Positions 21,649 to 30,793 of a stretch of DNA of 64,000 nucleotides are shown in pieces. Under the pieces are notes generated by a model. That model was not told the origin of the DNA. It searched no databases and was given only the letters and a program-made list of their open reading frames with translations. A program made the position numbers and the translations under genes. Source of the stretch: Rikenellaceae bacterium (GTDB taxonomy: Bacteria; Bacteroidota; Bacteroidia; Bacteroidales; Rikenellaceae); the NCBI GenBank assembly GCA_017442365.1, contig JAFRZW010000016.1:1-64000 (forward strand). The letters are read 5' to 3'. The number at the start of each line of letters is the position of its first letter. The first letter of the stretch is position 1.

Positions 21649-22242
21649 CTATTTTGTTGTGTAGCCCTCGCGTTCGAACATCGAGCGATAGACCTCAGCC
21701 TTTTTGTCGAGTGCCAAAGGATAGGCACGCGATGTGGAGGGCATACGCCAAAAACGGAGTGTGCGCGTGCCGATGATGAGCTGCGTGCTCGATCCGACAG
21801 CGGGAATTGCGCAACCGAATCGCTCGGCGATGGTCTCGGTGGCCTTCTGACCCGTTGTAACGATGGCTTGACAGTGGGGTAGTTCGGCGAGGAGGGCCTC
21901 GATGTCGGTCGGAGTGATGACCTCCAAAAACTTGTCCGAGGCGTTGTCTTTCAAACGGCGCACCTCGCTCGCGGTGTCGTAGAGCGCAATGCCTTGCGAT
22001 GTGCAGAAGTTGATAATCTGCTCACGATCAAAACGTTTCGAGCCTTCAACCTCGAAATGGTGGCGGTTGCCAAAGAAGACGACGCCCATCACGCGCCACA
22101 TATCGTTGATCCAATTTGGGTAGAAAAACTCCATCGACCATCGTTCGCGCTTTGGCGGAAAGCTACCGAGCATCAACACTCTCGCCCCTTCGGGCAGAAA
22201 GGGCTGCAATGGGTGGTGTTCGGTGGTTGCGGGTATGGGCAT
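21649..22242 (-). CDS. Uracil-DNA glycosylase superfamily protein
   Basis: A 197-residue protein with the UDG-superfamily layout seen in Mug- and hypoxanthine-type glycosylases: LMLGSFPPKRE near the N-terminus (active-site loop), an internal VTTGQKA segment, and MPSTSRAYPL near the C-terminus in the place of the DNA-intercalating loop. It probably excises deaminated bases from DNA; which base is not clear. It is the last gene of the uvrB-gtrA-dnaG operon, 14 bases after dnaG. Confidence 0.82.
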   Translation of the reverse strand: MPIPATTEHHPLQPFLPEGARVLMLGSFPPKRERWSMEFFYPNWINDMWRVMGVVFFGNRHHFEVEGSKRFDREQIINFCTSQGIALYDTASEVRRLKDNASDKFLEVITPTDIEALLAELPHCQAIVTTGQKATETIAERFGCAIPAVGSSTQLIIGTRTLRFWRMPSTSRAYPLALDKKAEVYRSMFEREGYTTK

Positions 22243-22256
22243 AGTGTGCGTTGTGA

Positions 22257-24215
22257 TTACAGCACGGGGCGTTCCAGTTGGTCGGAGATCTTGCGCCGTT
22301 CGTCGTTGAGGATCGAAATCTTATGCAGCAACTCCATTTGTGTATCTTCGTCAATATCAGGACGTTTCATCTCCTCTGTCAGATCCGCGATGATCGATTT
22401 GATCACGGCCGCCTTATAGAGAATCACCGCACGTGGAACGGCTATTGAGAGGCGTTCCTGCTCGCTCTCGACATTCATATCGTGCATCTCCCAGATCTTG
22501 CTTGCAACGTAATTCTCCTCCGAGGTGTAGAGATCAACCGCGGCCTTACACACCTCCGGATCGGGGTGGTTGATAAAGTGGTATTGCGGAATTTCGGCAC
22601 TTGGATCTTCTTCGTTGAAGAGTGTGCGGTAGGTCTGCAAAATGTTGTGATAGACCGGTGTTCGGAACTCCAACTCGTTGATATTTAGGTCGTCCAAGAT
22701 TGTCGTAGCGACGTTCAGTTGTACAATTTCGCGTTCGTCCTTGAAGTCGAAGTCGCAATGTCCATACTTGATCAGATACTTGCTCAACTCACGTTCGAGA
22801 GCCTCGACGCTACTGCCCACTGCGCCATTGTAGGGTCGCTCGGCAGTCTGCTGTTCGCGGATCTGTCGTTGGGTGCGACGGATAAATTCGCCCGCCTCCT
22901 TGTCGTTGTTGGCCGTAACGCGCTTGCGAGCCACCTCCGAGAGTAACACCTGCTCGTCGATCTGCATCAACTCGGCGCACTCCTTGACATAGACTGCTCG
23001 CGGAATGGGGTCGGGAATCTCGGCAATCGAGCTAACGATGTCGGCAATCAGCGAGGCGCGTTTGATGGGGTCGCCTGCTGCCTCGGCCATCAGCAGATTG
23101 GCTTTGAACGTGATGAAATCGCGCTCATTGTCAGCGATATAGGCTTTCAGCTGATCGGAGGTGTGGCGGCGTGCAAATGTGTCGGGGTCGTCGCCATCGG
23201 GCAGCTGTACCACGCGCACGTTCATACCCTCACGCAGAATCATATCGATACCGCGCAGCGAGGCCTTCAATCCTGCCGAGTCGCCATCATAGATGACCGT
23301 CATATTGCGCGTGAAGCGTTTGATGAGCTGTATCTGCTCGACAGTCAGCGAGGTGCCCGATGAGGCCACAACGTTCTCAATGCCGGATTGGTGCATCGAG
23401 ATAACGTCTAAGTAACCCTCGACCATTATGGCGCAATCCTGCTGCTGAATTGCCTTCTTGGCGAAGAACAGACCGTAGAGTACGTTTTTCTTGCTATATA
23501 CCTCACTCTCAGGTGAATTGACATACTTGGCGACATTCTTGTCGCTGCGCATCGTGCGACCTCCGAATGCCGTAACTCGACCGCTGACCGTATGCACGGG
23601 GAAGATGACGCGACCGCAGAAACGGTCGTAGTAGCCACCCGTTTCGCGCTTGATCGTAAGACCCGTATCTACCAGGAACTCCTCTTTGTAGCCCTTTGCC
23701 AGCGCTTCGCGCGACATTGCGTCGCCTGCCGAGGGGCAGTAACCGAGCTGGAATCGCGCAATCATCTCGTCCGACACACCACGCCCACGCAGATACGACA
23801 GAGCCACGCTGCGACCCTCGTCGGTGCGCGTCATCTCATTGACGAAGTACTTGGCTGCAAAGTCATTAACCGCCATCATACTCTCGCGGCGGTTCTCGCG
23901 CTCCTTGTCCTCGTTGGTCATCTCGCGCTCCTGAACCTCGATGCCGTACTTGCGAGCAACGGCTTTGAGTGCCTCGACGTAGCTCAGGCTCTCGTGCTCC
24001 ATTACGAAGGTGATGGCGTTACCGCCCTTGCCGCAGCCGAAACATTTATAGACCCCTTTCGAGGGCGAAACGACGAACGATGGAGTTTTCTCGTTATGGA
24101 ACGGACAGCACGCCTGATAGTTGACGCCCTTTTTGCGGAGCGTAACATAGTCGCTAATCACCTCGACGATGTCGGCGGTGGCGTAGATTCTATCTATTGT
24201 GGCGCGGTCGATCAT
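22257..24215 (-). CDS. dnaG: DNA primase
   Basis: Replicative primase of 652 residues that makes RNA primers at the fork. The zinc-binding domain shows CCPFH...KCFGCG (about 35-65), the core contains TAFGGRTM and VEGYLDVISMHQSG (TOPRIM start), and the C-terminal part (about 430-652) is the region that binds the DnaB helicase. It lies 37 bases after gtrA. A further -7 box (TACCTTTG, minus strand, 24233-24240) without a clear -33 box could give dnaG an extra start within the operon. Confidence 0.97.
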   Translation of the reverse strand: MIDRATIDRIYATADIVEVISDYVTLRKKGVNYQACCPFHNEKTPSFVVSPSKGVYKCFGCGKGGNAITFVMEHESLSYVEALKAVARKYGIEVQEREMTNEDKERENRRESMMAVNDFAAKYFVNEMTRTDEGRSVALSYLRGRGVSDEMIARFQLGYCPSAGDAMSREALAKGYKEEFLVDTGLTIKRETGGYYDRFCGRVIFPVHTVSGRVTAFGGRTMRSDKNVAKYVNSPESEVYSKKNVLYGLFFAKKAIQQQDCAIMVEGYLDVISMHQSGIENVVASSGTSLTVEQIQLIKRFTRNMTVIYDGDSAGLKASLRGIDMILREGMNVRVVQLPDGDDPDTFARRHTSDQLKAYIADNERDFITFKANLLMAEAAGDPIKRASLIADIVSSIAEIPDPIPRAVYVKECAELMQIDEQVLLSEVARKRVTANNDKEAGEFIRRTQRQIREQQTAERPYNGAVGSSVEALERELSKYLIKYGHCDFDFKDEREIVQLNVATTILDDLNINELEFRTPVYHNILQTYRTLFNEEDPSAEIPQYHFINHPDPEVCKAAVDLYTSEENYVASKIWEMHDMNVESEQERLSIAVPRAVILYKAAVIKSIIADLTEEMKRPDIDEDTQMELLHKISILNDERRKISDQLERPVL

Positions 24216-24252
24216 AAGAATACAAAGGTAGTGATTTTTTCCGAACGTCGAG

Positions 24253-24744
24253 CTATTCTTCGCGCGAAATCGTTCGGAACGAGTAGTATCGAGCCATTAA
24301 GTAGCTGTAAGCGATCGAGATAACGGTTGTGATAGCCTTGGCAGGTGTAGCCCACACGCCTGCTTGCTCGACCAGCACCTTCATACATACATAGTTGAGC
24401 ATAATCGACCCGCCGACCGAGAGTGCATAGCGCCACAACTGACGACCTTGTGGCAGCTCCGAACGACGGAACGCAACGTTGCGATTGAGCCAAAAACCGT
24501 TGAAAAACGTGATCGGAAAGACCACGCAGAGCGAGGCAATATGGGGCGACATCACCACCACGCTGAGGTCGATAAATCGCTCAGCCACAACGTAATGGTA
24601 GATCAGATAGTAGAGCACCAGATCGAGCACCATATTGGCAGCACCGCACGCCCCGTAGCGGAACGTCTCGCGCGACACGAGGCGCGTGAAGGGCGGTATA
24701 TAGAATATGTCGATCGTACGACCGATCACATCGGCAATTTTCAT
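24253..24744 (-). CDS. GtrA-family membrane protein
   Basis: A 163-residue GtrA-like protein with four hydrophobic segments (about 33-53, 61-83, 105-125 and 130-150) and the typical RYGACGAANMVLDLVLYYL opening and C-terminal YLMARYYSFR. GtrA proteins are thought to move undecaprenyl-linked sugars or related lipids across the inner membrane in glycan modification. The start codon overlaps the stop of uvrB in ATGA and is preceded by a strong Shine-Dalgarno sequence, rare in this genome. Why a glycan-lipid protein sits in a repair operon is unclear. Confidence 0.88.
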   Translation of the reverse strand: MKIADVIGRTIDIFYIPPFTRLVSRETFRYGACGAANMVLDLVLYYLIYHYVVAERFIDLSVVVMSPHIASLCVVFPITFFNGFWLNRNVAFRRSELPQGRQLWRYALSVGGSIMLNYVCMKVLVEQAGVWATPAKAITTVISIAYSYLMARYYSFRTISREE

Positions 24745-26792
24745 CGTTGTTCCTCCTTTCGTCGTTGCAATTCGTACATCAAATCGCGGAATTTCGCAGC
24801 CGCCATAAAGTCCAACTCCTTCGCTGCGCGCTCCATCTGTTCGCGTGCCGTGGCAATCGCAACATCGAGCGTATCGCCTTCGGTGGCGTCGCTCTTGGCG
24901 GTGTAGTCGGCACGAATGTCGGCTGCAATCGGTGCCACGAGAGTTTCGAGCGGTGTGTAGTGTGCGGTTGCTCCCTCGCTCTCGATCGCAGCCAATTCGA
25001 GCAGATTGTTGCGTCCCGAACCGCTCTTTTGCGCCTGTCGAGGCAGCATTTGATGCTCGATATTGTAGGTTAGCTGTTTCTCGCGGCGGCGGTTGCTCTC
25101 CTCGATAGCCAACCGCATCGAGTCGGTGCAACGCTCGGCATACATTATCACATTGCCCTGCGCGTGGCGTGCCGCACGACCTGCTATCTGGGTGATCGAA
25201 CGCACGTTACGCAGGAAACCCTCCTTGTCGGCGTCCATAATCGCCACCAGCCCGACCTCAGGCAGGTCCAATCCCTCACGTAGCAGATTGACGCCCACCA
25301 GCACATCGAACGAGCCTGCTCGCAGATCGTCGAGAATCTGTACGCGTTCGAGCGTTTCGATGTCGGAGTGGATATATCGGTTGCGCACGCCCACGCGGTC
25401 GAAGTAGCGCGACAGCTCCTCGGCCATACGTTTGGTCAGGGTCGTAACGAGCACCTTGTCGCCACGACGCACACGTGCGTCGATCTCCTCCATCAGGTCG
25501 TCGATCTGGTTGTCGGTAACCTTGACCTGCAATGGCGGATCGACCAATCCCGTCGGACGAATCAACTGCTCAACAACTGCTCCCTCGCTCTTAATCAACT
25601 CATAATCAGCGGGTGTGGCGCTTACATATATCGACGTTCCAACCAGCGATTCGAACTCCTCGAAACGCAACGGGCGGTTGTCAATCGCGGCAGGCAGGCG
25701 GAATCCGTACTCAACCAGATTGAGCTTTCGGGCGCGGTCGCCACCATACATCGCACGCACCTGCGGCAGGGTAACGTGGCTCTCGTCGATCACCATCAAG
25801 TAATCTTTCGGGAAGTAGTCGAGCAGGCAGAAGGGGCGGCTGCCCTCCGAACGACCGTCGAAGTAACGCGAATAGTTCTCGATACCCGAACAGTAACCCA
25901 GCTCCTTGATCATCTCCAAGTCGTACTCGACACGTTGCTTGATTCGTTTGGCCTCGACCTCGCGCCCCTCACGCTCATAAAATGCGATGCGCTTGCCCAG
26001 ATCGAGCTGAATCTGCTTGACAGCCGAATCGATACGCTCTTTGGTCGTAACGAACAGATTTGCAGGGAATATCGTAACCTCATCGAGCACTTCGAGGCGT
26101 TGTCCGCTGGCGGCGTCAATGCGCTGGATCTGCTCGATCTCATCGTCGAAGAACATCACTCGGATCGTCGTCTCGCCAAATGCCTGCATAATGTCGATCA
26201 CGTCGCCATTGACGCGGAACGTAGCGGGTGTCAGCACGCTCTCGGTGCGGGTGTAGAGCGCCTCTACGAGCTTGTACATAAAGACCTTACGGCTGATGAC
26301 CTCGCCCGTGCTGATATGTACCGAGGTGGCGTGGAAATCGGCCGGGTTGCCAATACCATACAGACACGACACGCTCGAAACCACGATCACATCGCGGCGA
26401 CCGCTGAGCAGTGCCGACGTGGCGCTCAGGCGCAGTTTTTCGATCTCCTCGTTGATCGAGAGATCCTTCTCGATGTAGGTGTCCGACGAGGGCAGATATG
26501 CCTCGGGCTGATAGTAGTCGTAGTACGACACGAAGTACTCGACCGCATTGTTCGGAAAGAAATTTTTGAACTCGCCATAGAGCTGAGCAGCAAGCGTTTT
26601 GTTGTGGCTCAGCACGAGTGTCGGACGGTTCAGCTGGGCAATGACATTGGCGACCGTAAAGGTCTTACCCGATCCCGTAACGCCCAGCAGAGTGTTGTGG
26701 GGCGTATGCGAGCGGATCGAGCGTACCAATTCGGCAATGGCTTCGGGTTGGTCGCCCGTTGGCTGATAGTCCGATACGAGTTCGAAATCCAT
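24741..26792 (-). CDS. uvrB: Excinuclease ABC subunit B
   Basis: Nucleotide-excision repair helicase-like subunit of 683 residues that loads at lesions from UvrA and recruits UvrC. Visible are the Walker A GVTGSGKT, the beta-hairpin region around YFVSYYDYYQPEAYLP, helicase motifs such as VVIDESHVTLPQ-like MVIDESHVTLPQ and LVGVNLLREGLDLPE, QIAGRAAR, and the C-terminal UVR motif (about 640-680) that binds UvrC. The ATG at 26792 is chosen over 26828 because the promoter at 26799-26828 would place the upstream start before transcription begins. First gene of the operon with gtrA, dnaG and the glycosylase. Confidence 0.97.
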   Translation of the reverse strand: MDFELVSDYQPTGDQPEAIAELVRSIRSHTPHNTLLGVTGSGKTFTVANVIAQLNRPTLVLSHNKTLAAQLYGEFKNFFPNNAVEYFVSYYDYYQPEAYLPSSDTYIEKDLSINEEIEKLRLSATSALLSGRRDVIVVSSVSCLYGIGNPADFHATSVHISTGEVISRKVFMYKLVEALYTRTESVLTPATFRVNGDVIDIMQAFGETTIRVMFFDDEIEQIQRIDAASGQRLEVLDEVTIFPANLFVTTKERIDSAVKQIQLDLGKRIAFYEREGREVEAKRIKQRVEYDLEMIKELGYCSGIENYSRYFDGRSEGSRPFCLLDYFPKDYLMVIDESHVTLPQVRAMYGGDRARKLNLVEYGFRLPAAIDNRPLRFEEFESLVGTSIYVSATPADYELIKSEGAVVEQLIRPTGLVDPPLQVKVTDNQIDDLMEEIDARVRRGDKVLVTTLTKRMAEELSRYFDRVGVRNRYIHSDIETLERVQILDDLRAGSFDVLVGVNLLREGLDLPEVGLVAIMDADKEGFLRNVRSITQIAGRAARHAQGNVIMYAERCTDSMRLAIEESNRRREKQLTYNIEHQMLPRQAQKSGSGRNNLLELAAIESEGATAHYTPLETLVAPIAADIRADYTAKSDATEGDTLDVAIATAREQMERAAKELDFMAAAKFRDLMYELQRRKEEQR
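24752..24759 (-). promoter_or_regulatory. Strong Shine-Dalgarno sequence of gtrA
   Basis: AAAGGAGG seven bases before the ATG and inside the last codons of uvrB. Most genes in this window have no such site, so it settles the start of gtrA and suggests coupled re-initiation. Confidence 0.75.
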
Positions 26793-26798
26793 AGAGTG

Positions 26799-26828
26799 CA
26801 AAGTTAGGCAATAATTCGCTATTAACAA
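26799..26828 (-). promoter_or_regulatory. uvrB promoter, probably giving a leaderless mRNA
   Basis: Minus-strand TTG (26826-26828) and TAACTTTG (26799-26806), 20 bases apart. Transcription should start about seven bases after the -7 box, at or next to the uvrB ATG (26792). Confidence 0.75.
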
Positions 26829-26928
26829 AAAACCGACCGCCTGCGTGCGAATTTTCTATCGAAAACGGGTGGGAGTTCTAAAAATTATATGTACTTTTGA
26901 ACTTTGGAATTAACTTTTGCGCACGAAA

Positions 26929-28587
26929 ATGTTACGAACGCTCACGGTTGAAAATTATGTGCTGATCGATCGCCTCGAAATGGAGCTCGATCGCTCGCTC
27001 AATATCATCACGGGTCAGACGGGTGCCGGTAAGTCGATCTTGCTCGGTGCGCTCGGGCTGCTGCTTGGCAATAAGGCCGAGGGTGGTGCTATGCGCGACG
27101 AGAGCCGTAACTGCGTGATCGAAGGCGTGTTCGATGTCGAGGGCTACGGCTTGGAGGAGTTTTTCGACGAGAACGATCTCGACTACGACCCCTCGCTGAC
27201 CATTCGTCGTGTGATCACACCTGCGGGTAAGTCGCGCTCGTATGTCAACGATCTGCCTGTCGGTCAGAGTGTTCTGCGCGAGTTGGGCGTGCGCTTGGTC
27301 GATATCCATTCGCAGCATCGCAATCTGATTCTCTCGGACGATAAATTCCGTATTGGTGTGGTCGATCGAATAGCAGGTTGCGGAGCGCAAGTGGGGGAGT
27401 ATCGTCAGGTTTATGATGAGTTGCAAACGGCTGAGCGTGAGCTGACTGCGTTGCGTGTCGAGGCCGAGCGCAATCGTCGTGATGAGGAGTGGATTCGCTT
27501 TCAGGTTGAGGAGCTGACGGCCGCCAATCTGCGCGAAGGAGAGTTGGCGCGTATCGAGGCTGAGCAGAGCGTTTTGGCCAATGCCGACGCCATTGGCGAG
27601 GCTATTGTCGCGTCGCGTAATGCGTTGGACGACGAGCAGATGGGCGTGCTGTTGCAACTGAAAACGATCGAGCAGGCGATGTCGGGTGTGGCGACAAACT
27701 ATGCCCCTGCGGGCGAACTCTTCGAGCGAGTTCATTCGGCTTTGCTCGATTTGAAGGACGTGTCGTCGGAGCTGGCAACGGCAGCCGAACATATCGACGC
27801 CGACCCTGAGCGTTTGTCGCAGGTGGTGGCTCGAATCGATCTGATCTACTCGTTGCAGCAGAAACATCGCGTTACGACCGAAGCCGAGCTGATCGCCCTG
27901 CGTGATAAGTATTCGGCACAGTTGCAGACGATTACGTCGGGCGACGAACGTATCGTTGCTCTCGAACAACATATTGCGGAATTGCGCACTGAGGCATTGC
28001 GTCGTGCCGATGAGATTCACGCAGCACGTGCCAAGGCGGTGCCCTCGATCGACGCTGCGCTGAGTGCGACGCTGGCCGAGTTGGGTATGCCGTCGGCTCG
28101 ATTTACGGTCGATGTGGCGACGCAGGAGGAGCTGCTGCCGACGGGACGCGACCGCGTGTCGTTCCTCTTTACGGCCAATGCGGGCATTGCGCCTCAACCC
28201 GTCGAGAAGATCGCGTCGGGAGGTGAGATTTCGCGTGTGATGTTGGCGTTGAAGGCGCTGGTGGCACGCTCGATGCAACTGCCCACGATCATTTTCGATG
28301 AGATCGATACGGGCGTTTCGGGTCAGATTGCCGACGCTATGGGTCGCATTATCAGCGATTTGTCGCGCTCGATGCAGGTGATCAACATTACCCATCTGCC
28401 GCAGGTGGCCTCGAAGGGCAAGACTCATTTCGTTGTCTATAAGGAGGATACGTTGCTCGGAGCAATGACCTCGATTCGTCAGTTGTCGGCTCGTGAGCGC
28501 GTCGATGAGATCGCCAAAATGCTCAGTGGCTCGACCGTTACTTCGGCTGCGATCGAGCAGGCACGCTGCCTGTTGGAGGCAAAATAG
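26929..28587 (+). CDS. recN: DNA repair protein RecN
   Basis: An SMC-like ATPase of 552 residues that acts early in double-strand break repair. Walker A is GQTGAGKS (about 31-38). Long coiled coils fill about 150-350. The C-terminal ATPase half has KIASGGEISRVMLALKA (signature), IIFDEIDTGVSG (Walker B) and INITHLPQVASKG. The ATG at 26929 (MLRTLTVENYVLIDRLEME) is the normal RecN start; a TTG at 26917 would add four residues. TACTTTTG at 26892-26899 is the probable -7 box. It is divergent from uvrB, grouping repair genes on both strands. Confidence 0.96.
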   Translation: MLRTLTVENYVLIDRLEMELDRSLNIITGQTGAGKSILLGALGLLLGNKAEGGAMRDESRNCVIEGVFDVEGYGLEEFFDENDLDYDPSLTIRRVITPAGKSRSYVNDLPVGQSVLRELGVRLVDIHSQHRNLILSDDKFRIGVVDRIAGCGAQVGEYRQVYDELQTAERELTALRVEAERNRRDEEWIRFQVEELTAANLREGELARIEAEQSVLANADAIGEAIVASRNALDDEQMGVLLQLKTIEQAMSGVATNYAPAGELFERVHSALLDLKDVSSELATAAEHIDADPERLSQVVARIDLIYSLQQKHRVTTEAELIALRDKYSAQLQTITSGDERIVALEQHIAELRTEALRRADEIHAARAKAVPSIDAALSATLAELGMPSARFTVDVATQEELLPTGRDRVSFLFTANAGIAPQPVEKIASGGEISRVMLALKALVARSMQLPTIIFDEIDTGVSGQIADAMGRIISDLSRSMQVINITHLPQVASKGKTHFVVYKEDTLLGAMTSIRQLSARERVDEIAKMLSGSTVTSAAIEQARCLLEAK

Positions 28588-28629
28588 TCCACATATAAAT
28601 TTCTCTTATACCGTAATAAAAATTATCAA

Positions 28630-28661
28630 TTTGACAAATAGTTTTTTATGTATTATCTTTG
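28630..28661 (+). promoter_or_regulatory. Promoter of the thioredoxin gene
   Basis: TTTG at 28630-28633 and TATCTTTG at 28654-28661, 20 bases apart. Confidence 0.8.
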
Positions 28662-28703
28662 TACCAGAAACAAGAAGATAATAACATAAAACTATTTGAT
28701 ACT

Positions 28704-29060
28704 ATGGCAACTATTAATTTGAAGCGTGGCGATTTCTTGAAGAGAATAGCCGACATCGAGAACAATCCCAATCAGTGGCAATATCTGGGTGAGCGCCCCG
28801 CGTTGGTCGATTTCTATGCACCGTGGTGCGGCCCTTGTCGAATGCTTATGCCCGTTTTGGACGAACTTGCCAAGGAGTACGCCGGTAAGGTCGATATCTA
28901 CAAAGTCAATGTCGAGGATGAGCAGCAGCTGGCAGAGGAGTTTGGTATCCGTTCGATTCCGACGTTGCTCTTTATCCCGAAGCAGGGACTTCCTCAAACC
29001 CGTTTGGGCGCAATGCAGAAATCGCAACTGCGCGAGGTATTCGACCGAATGGCTCAATAG
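28704..29060 (+). CDS. trxA: Thioredoxin
   Basis: A 118-residue cytoplasmic thioredoxin. The active site is WCGPC in VDFYAPWCGPCRMLMPVL (about residues 34-51), and the cis-proline segment is SIPT. It reduces protein disulfides. The N-terminal 20 residues (NLKRGDFLKRIADIEN) are a little longer than usual, common in Bacteroidota. The superoxide reductase gene follows after 36 bases and probably shares the transcript, joining two oxidative-stress functions. The ATG at 28704 is favoured because the -7 box overlaps the upstream alternative at 28659. Confidence 0.93.
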   Translation: MATINLKRGDFLKRIADIENNPNQWQYLGERPALVDFYAPWCGPCRMLMPVLDELAKEYAGKVDIYKVNVEDEQQLAEEFGIRSIPTLLFIPKQGLPQTRLGAMQKSQLREVFDRMAQ

Positions 29061-29096
29061 ATTCAAACCTTAAAACAAAACATAGTAGATTAAATT

Positions 29097-29471
29097 ATGG
29101 CAACCAAGTTCTATAAGTGCCGCCATTGCGGCAATGTGATCGAGAAGATCGTTGATTCAAAAGTTCCTGTTGTATGCTGCGGCGAGAAGATGGAGGAGTT
29201 GATCCCCAACACCGTCGAGGCGAGCGAGGAGAAGCACCTGCCCGTAGTTACCCGTATTGATGACTGCACGATCAAAGTTGAGGTGGGAAGTGTGGCGCAC
29301 CCGATGCTGCCCGAGCACCACATCGCATTCATCTATGTCGAAACGGAGAATGGCGGCATTCGTGTCAATCTGAGCGATAAACCCGAGGCTGTCATCTGCA
29401 CCTGCTCGTCGCGTCCGATTGCCGTGTATGAGTATTGCAACCTTCACGGGTTGTGGAAGACAACGCTGTAA
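29097..29471 (+). CDS. dfx: Superoxide reductase (desulfoferrodoxin)
   Basis: A 124-residue two-iron superoxide reductase, which turns superoxide into peroxide without making oxygen and is typical of anaerobes. Residues 1-36 form the desulforedoxin domain with CRHC (9-12) and CC (28-29) binding the first iron. The catalytic iron has its ligands in EKHLPV (His), HPMLPEHHI (two His) and YCNLHGLW (Cys and His). All ligands are present, so both centres should be made. Confidence 0.96.
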   Translation: MATKFYKCRHCGNVIEKIVDSKVPVVCCGEKMEELIPNTVEASEEKHLPVVTRIDDCTIKVEVGSVAHPMLPEHHIAFIYVETENGGIRVNLSDKPEAVICTCSSRPIAVYEYCNLHGLWKTTL

Positions 29472-29530
29472 TGCGAGATTTCGTGCGATAATTTTGTAAG
29501 ACCATTACCATTCCTATTACTATTGTAAGC

Positions 29531-29566
29531 AGAGCCGCGCCACCTTGTTCGCAGGGGCGCGGCTCT
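29531..29566. terminator. Hairpin between dfx and anmK
   Basis: Eleven-base perfect stem 29531-29541 / 29556-29566 between two convergent genes. T-runs are poor on both sides, but the place suits a shared terminator. Confidence 0.6.
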
Positions 29567-29586
29567 CATATTCTAAAAATATATCC

Positions 29587-30738
29587 TTACTCCTTTCTTG
29601 GTGCGGGGGTGATGTTACCCAAAATCACCGGTCGGCTTGCGCCCGTTGCCGAGCAGACATTCGAGGGGTAGCCATACATCGTTTCGTTGCCCATAATCGC
29701 AAATGCAATGGCCTCCTTGGCGTCCGACGACAGACCGATCTCGTCCTGCGTTACGACCTTCACATCGGGCAGCTCCTCGCCGAGCATACGTCGCAGCGTG
29801 GCGTTGTGCGCACCTCCGCCACCGAGCACCGTGCGACCAATGGGCCACTTCGGAATCACAAAACGTCGATATGCCTCGGCAATCGTGCGTGCGGTGAATG
29901 CCGTTGCCGTTGCAACCAGATCGGCCGAGGGCAACGAGCCCCAACGGTCGAGCATCGCAACGGTATATTGCTCACCAAACATCTCACGCCCCGTACTCTT
30001 CGGCAGCGGCATCGAGATATAGGGGTGCGACATCAACTCATCGAGCATCTTCGCATTGACCACGCCCGACGCAGCTACCTTGCCACCCTCGTCGTAGGGA
30101 CGACCATACAGTCGCTGCATCACCTCGTCGATGATCATATTTCCCGGACCCGTGTCAAAGGCATAGACATCGGCCATATTTCCCGTCGAGGGTAGCACCG
30201 TAACGTTGCCAATGCCACCGATATTCTGCAACGCCACGTTCTCGTCGGGCGAGGCGTAGAGCACAAACTCGCTATAAGGCACCAGCGGCGCACCCTCGCC
30301 ACCTGCCGCTACGTCCATCGTGCGGAAGTTCGAGATGACCCGAACGCCCGTTTCGTAGGCGATTACGGCGGGCTCGCCAATCTGCAACGTCGAACGCGCA
30401 AACTCCCCATCGGGCTTGGGAATATGCCACACGGTCTGCCCGTGCGAGGCAATGAAATCGACCTTCTCGATCGGGAATCCACTCTCGCGACACACCGCCT
30501 TTGCAGCGTCAGCAAAGAGATAACCGAGTTTGAAGTTGAGCGAACAGAGCAGATCGACCGTGCCCGTTGTGGGCTTCACGGCACGTTTAATTTCGGCTTT
30601 GAGCGATTCGGGGATCTCGGTGGTAGTGAATCCGAGCAGTTCGACACGAGTTTCGATTCCGCGACCTTCGATCTTCACGAGCGCGGCATCGACACCATCG
30701 AGCGACGTCCCCGACATAATTCCTATGGCGTAGTACAT
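29587..30738 (-). CDS. anmK: Anhydro-N-acetylmuramic acid kinase
   Basis: A 383-residue cytoplasmic sugar kinase of the hexokinase/actin fold that opens and phosphorylates anhydro-MurNAc to MurNAc-6-phosphate in cell-wall recycling. Signatures: GIMSGTSLDGVDAALV at the N-terminus, ASHGQTVWH, NIGGIGNVT, FDTGPGNMIID and VLGGGGAHN. Length is standard. Single gene; no other recycling gene lies nearby. Confidence 0.95.
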   Translation of the reverse strand: MYYAIGIMSGTSLDGVDAALVKIEGRGIETRVELLGFTTTEIPESLKAEIKRAVKPTTGTVDLLCSLNFKLGYLFADAAKAVCRESGFPIEKVDFIASHGQTVWHIPKPDGEFARSTLQIGEPAVIAYETGVRVISNFRTMDVAAGGEGAPLVPYSEFVLYASPDENVALQNIGGIGNVTVLPSTGNMADVYAFDTGPGNMIIDEVMQRLYGRPYDEGGKVAASGVVNAKMLDELMSHPYISMPLPKSTGREMFGEQYTVAMLDRWGSLPSADLVATATAFTARTIAEAYRRFVIPKWPIGRTVLGGGGAHNATLRRMLGEELPDVKVVTQDEIGLSSDAKEAIAFAIMGNETMYGYPSNVCSATGASRPVILGNITPAPRKE

Positions 30739-30793
30739 AATAGGTTGGTATATAGTTGGTTTCTAAAAATAATGGTATCGGGGTATATTGAGC

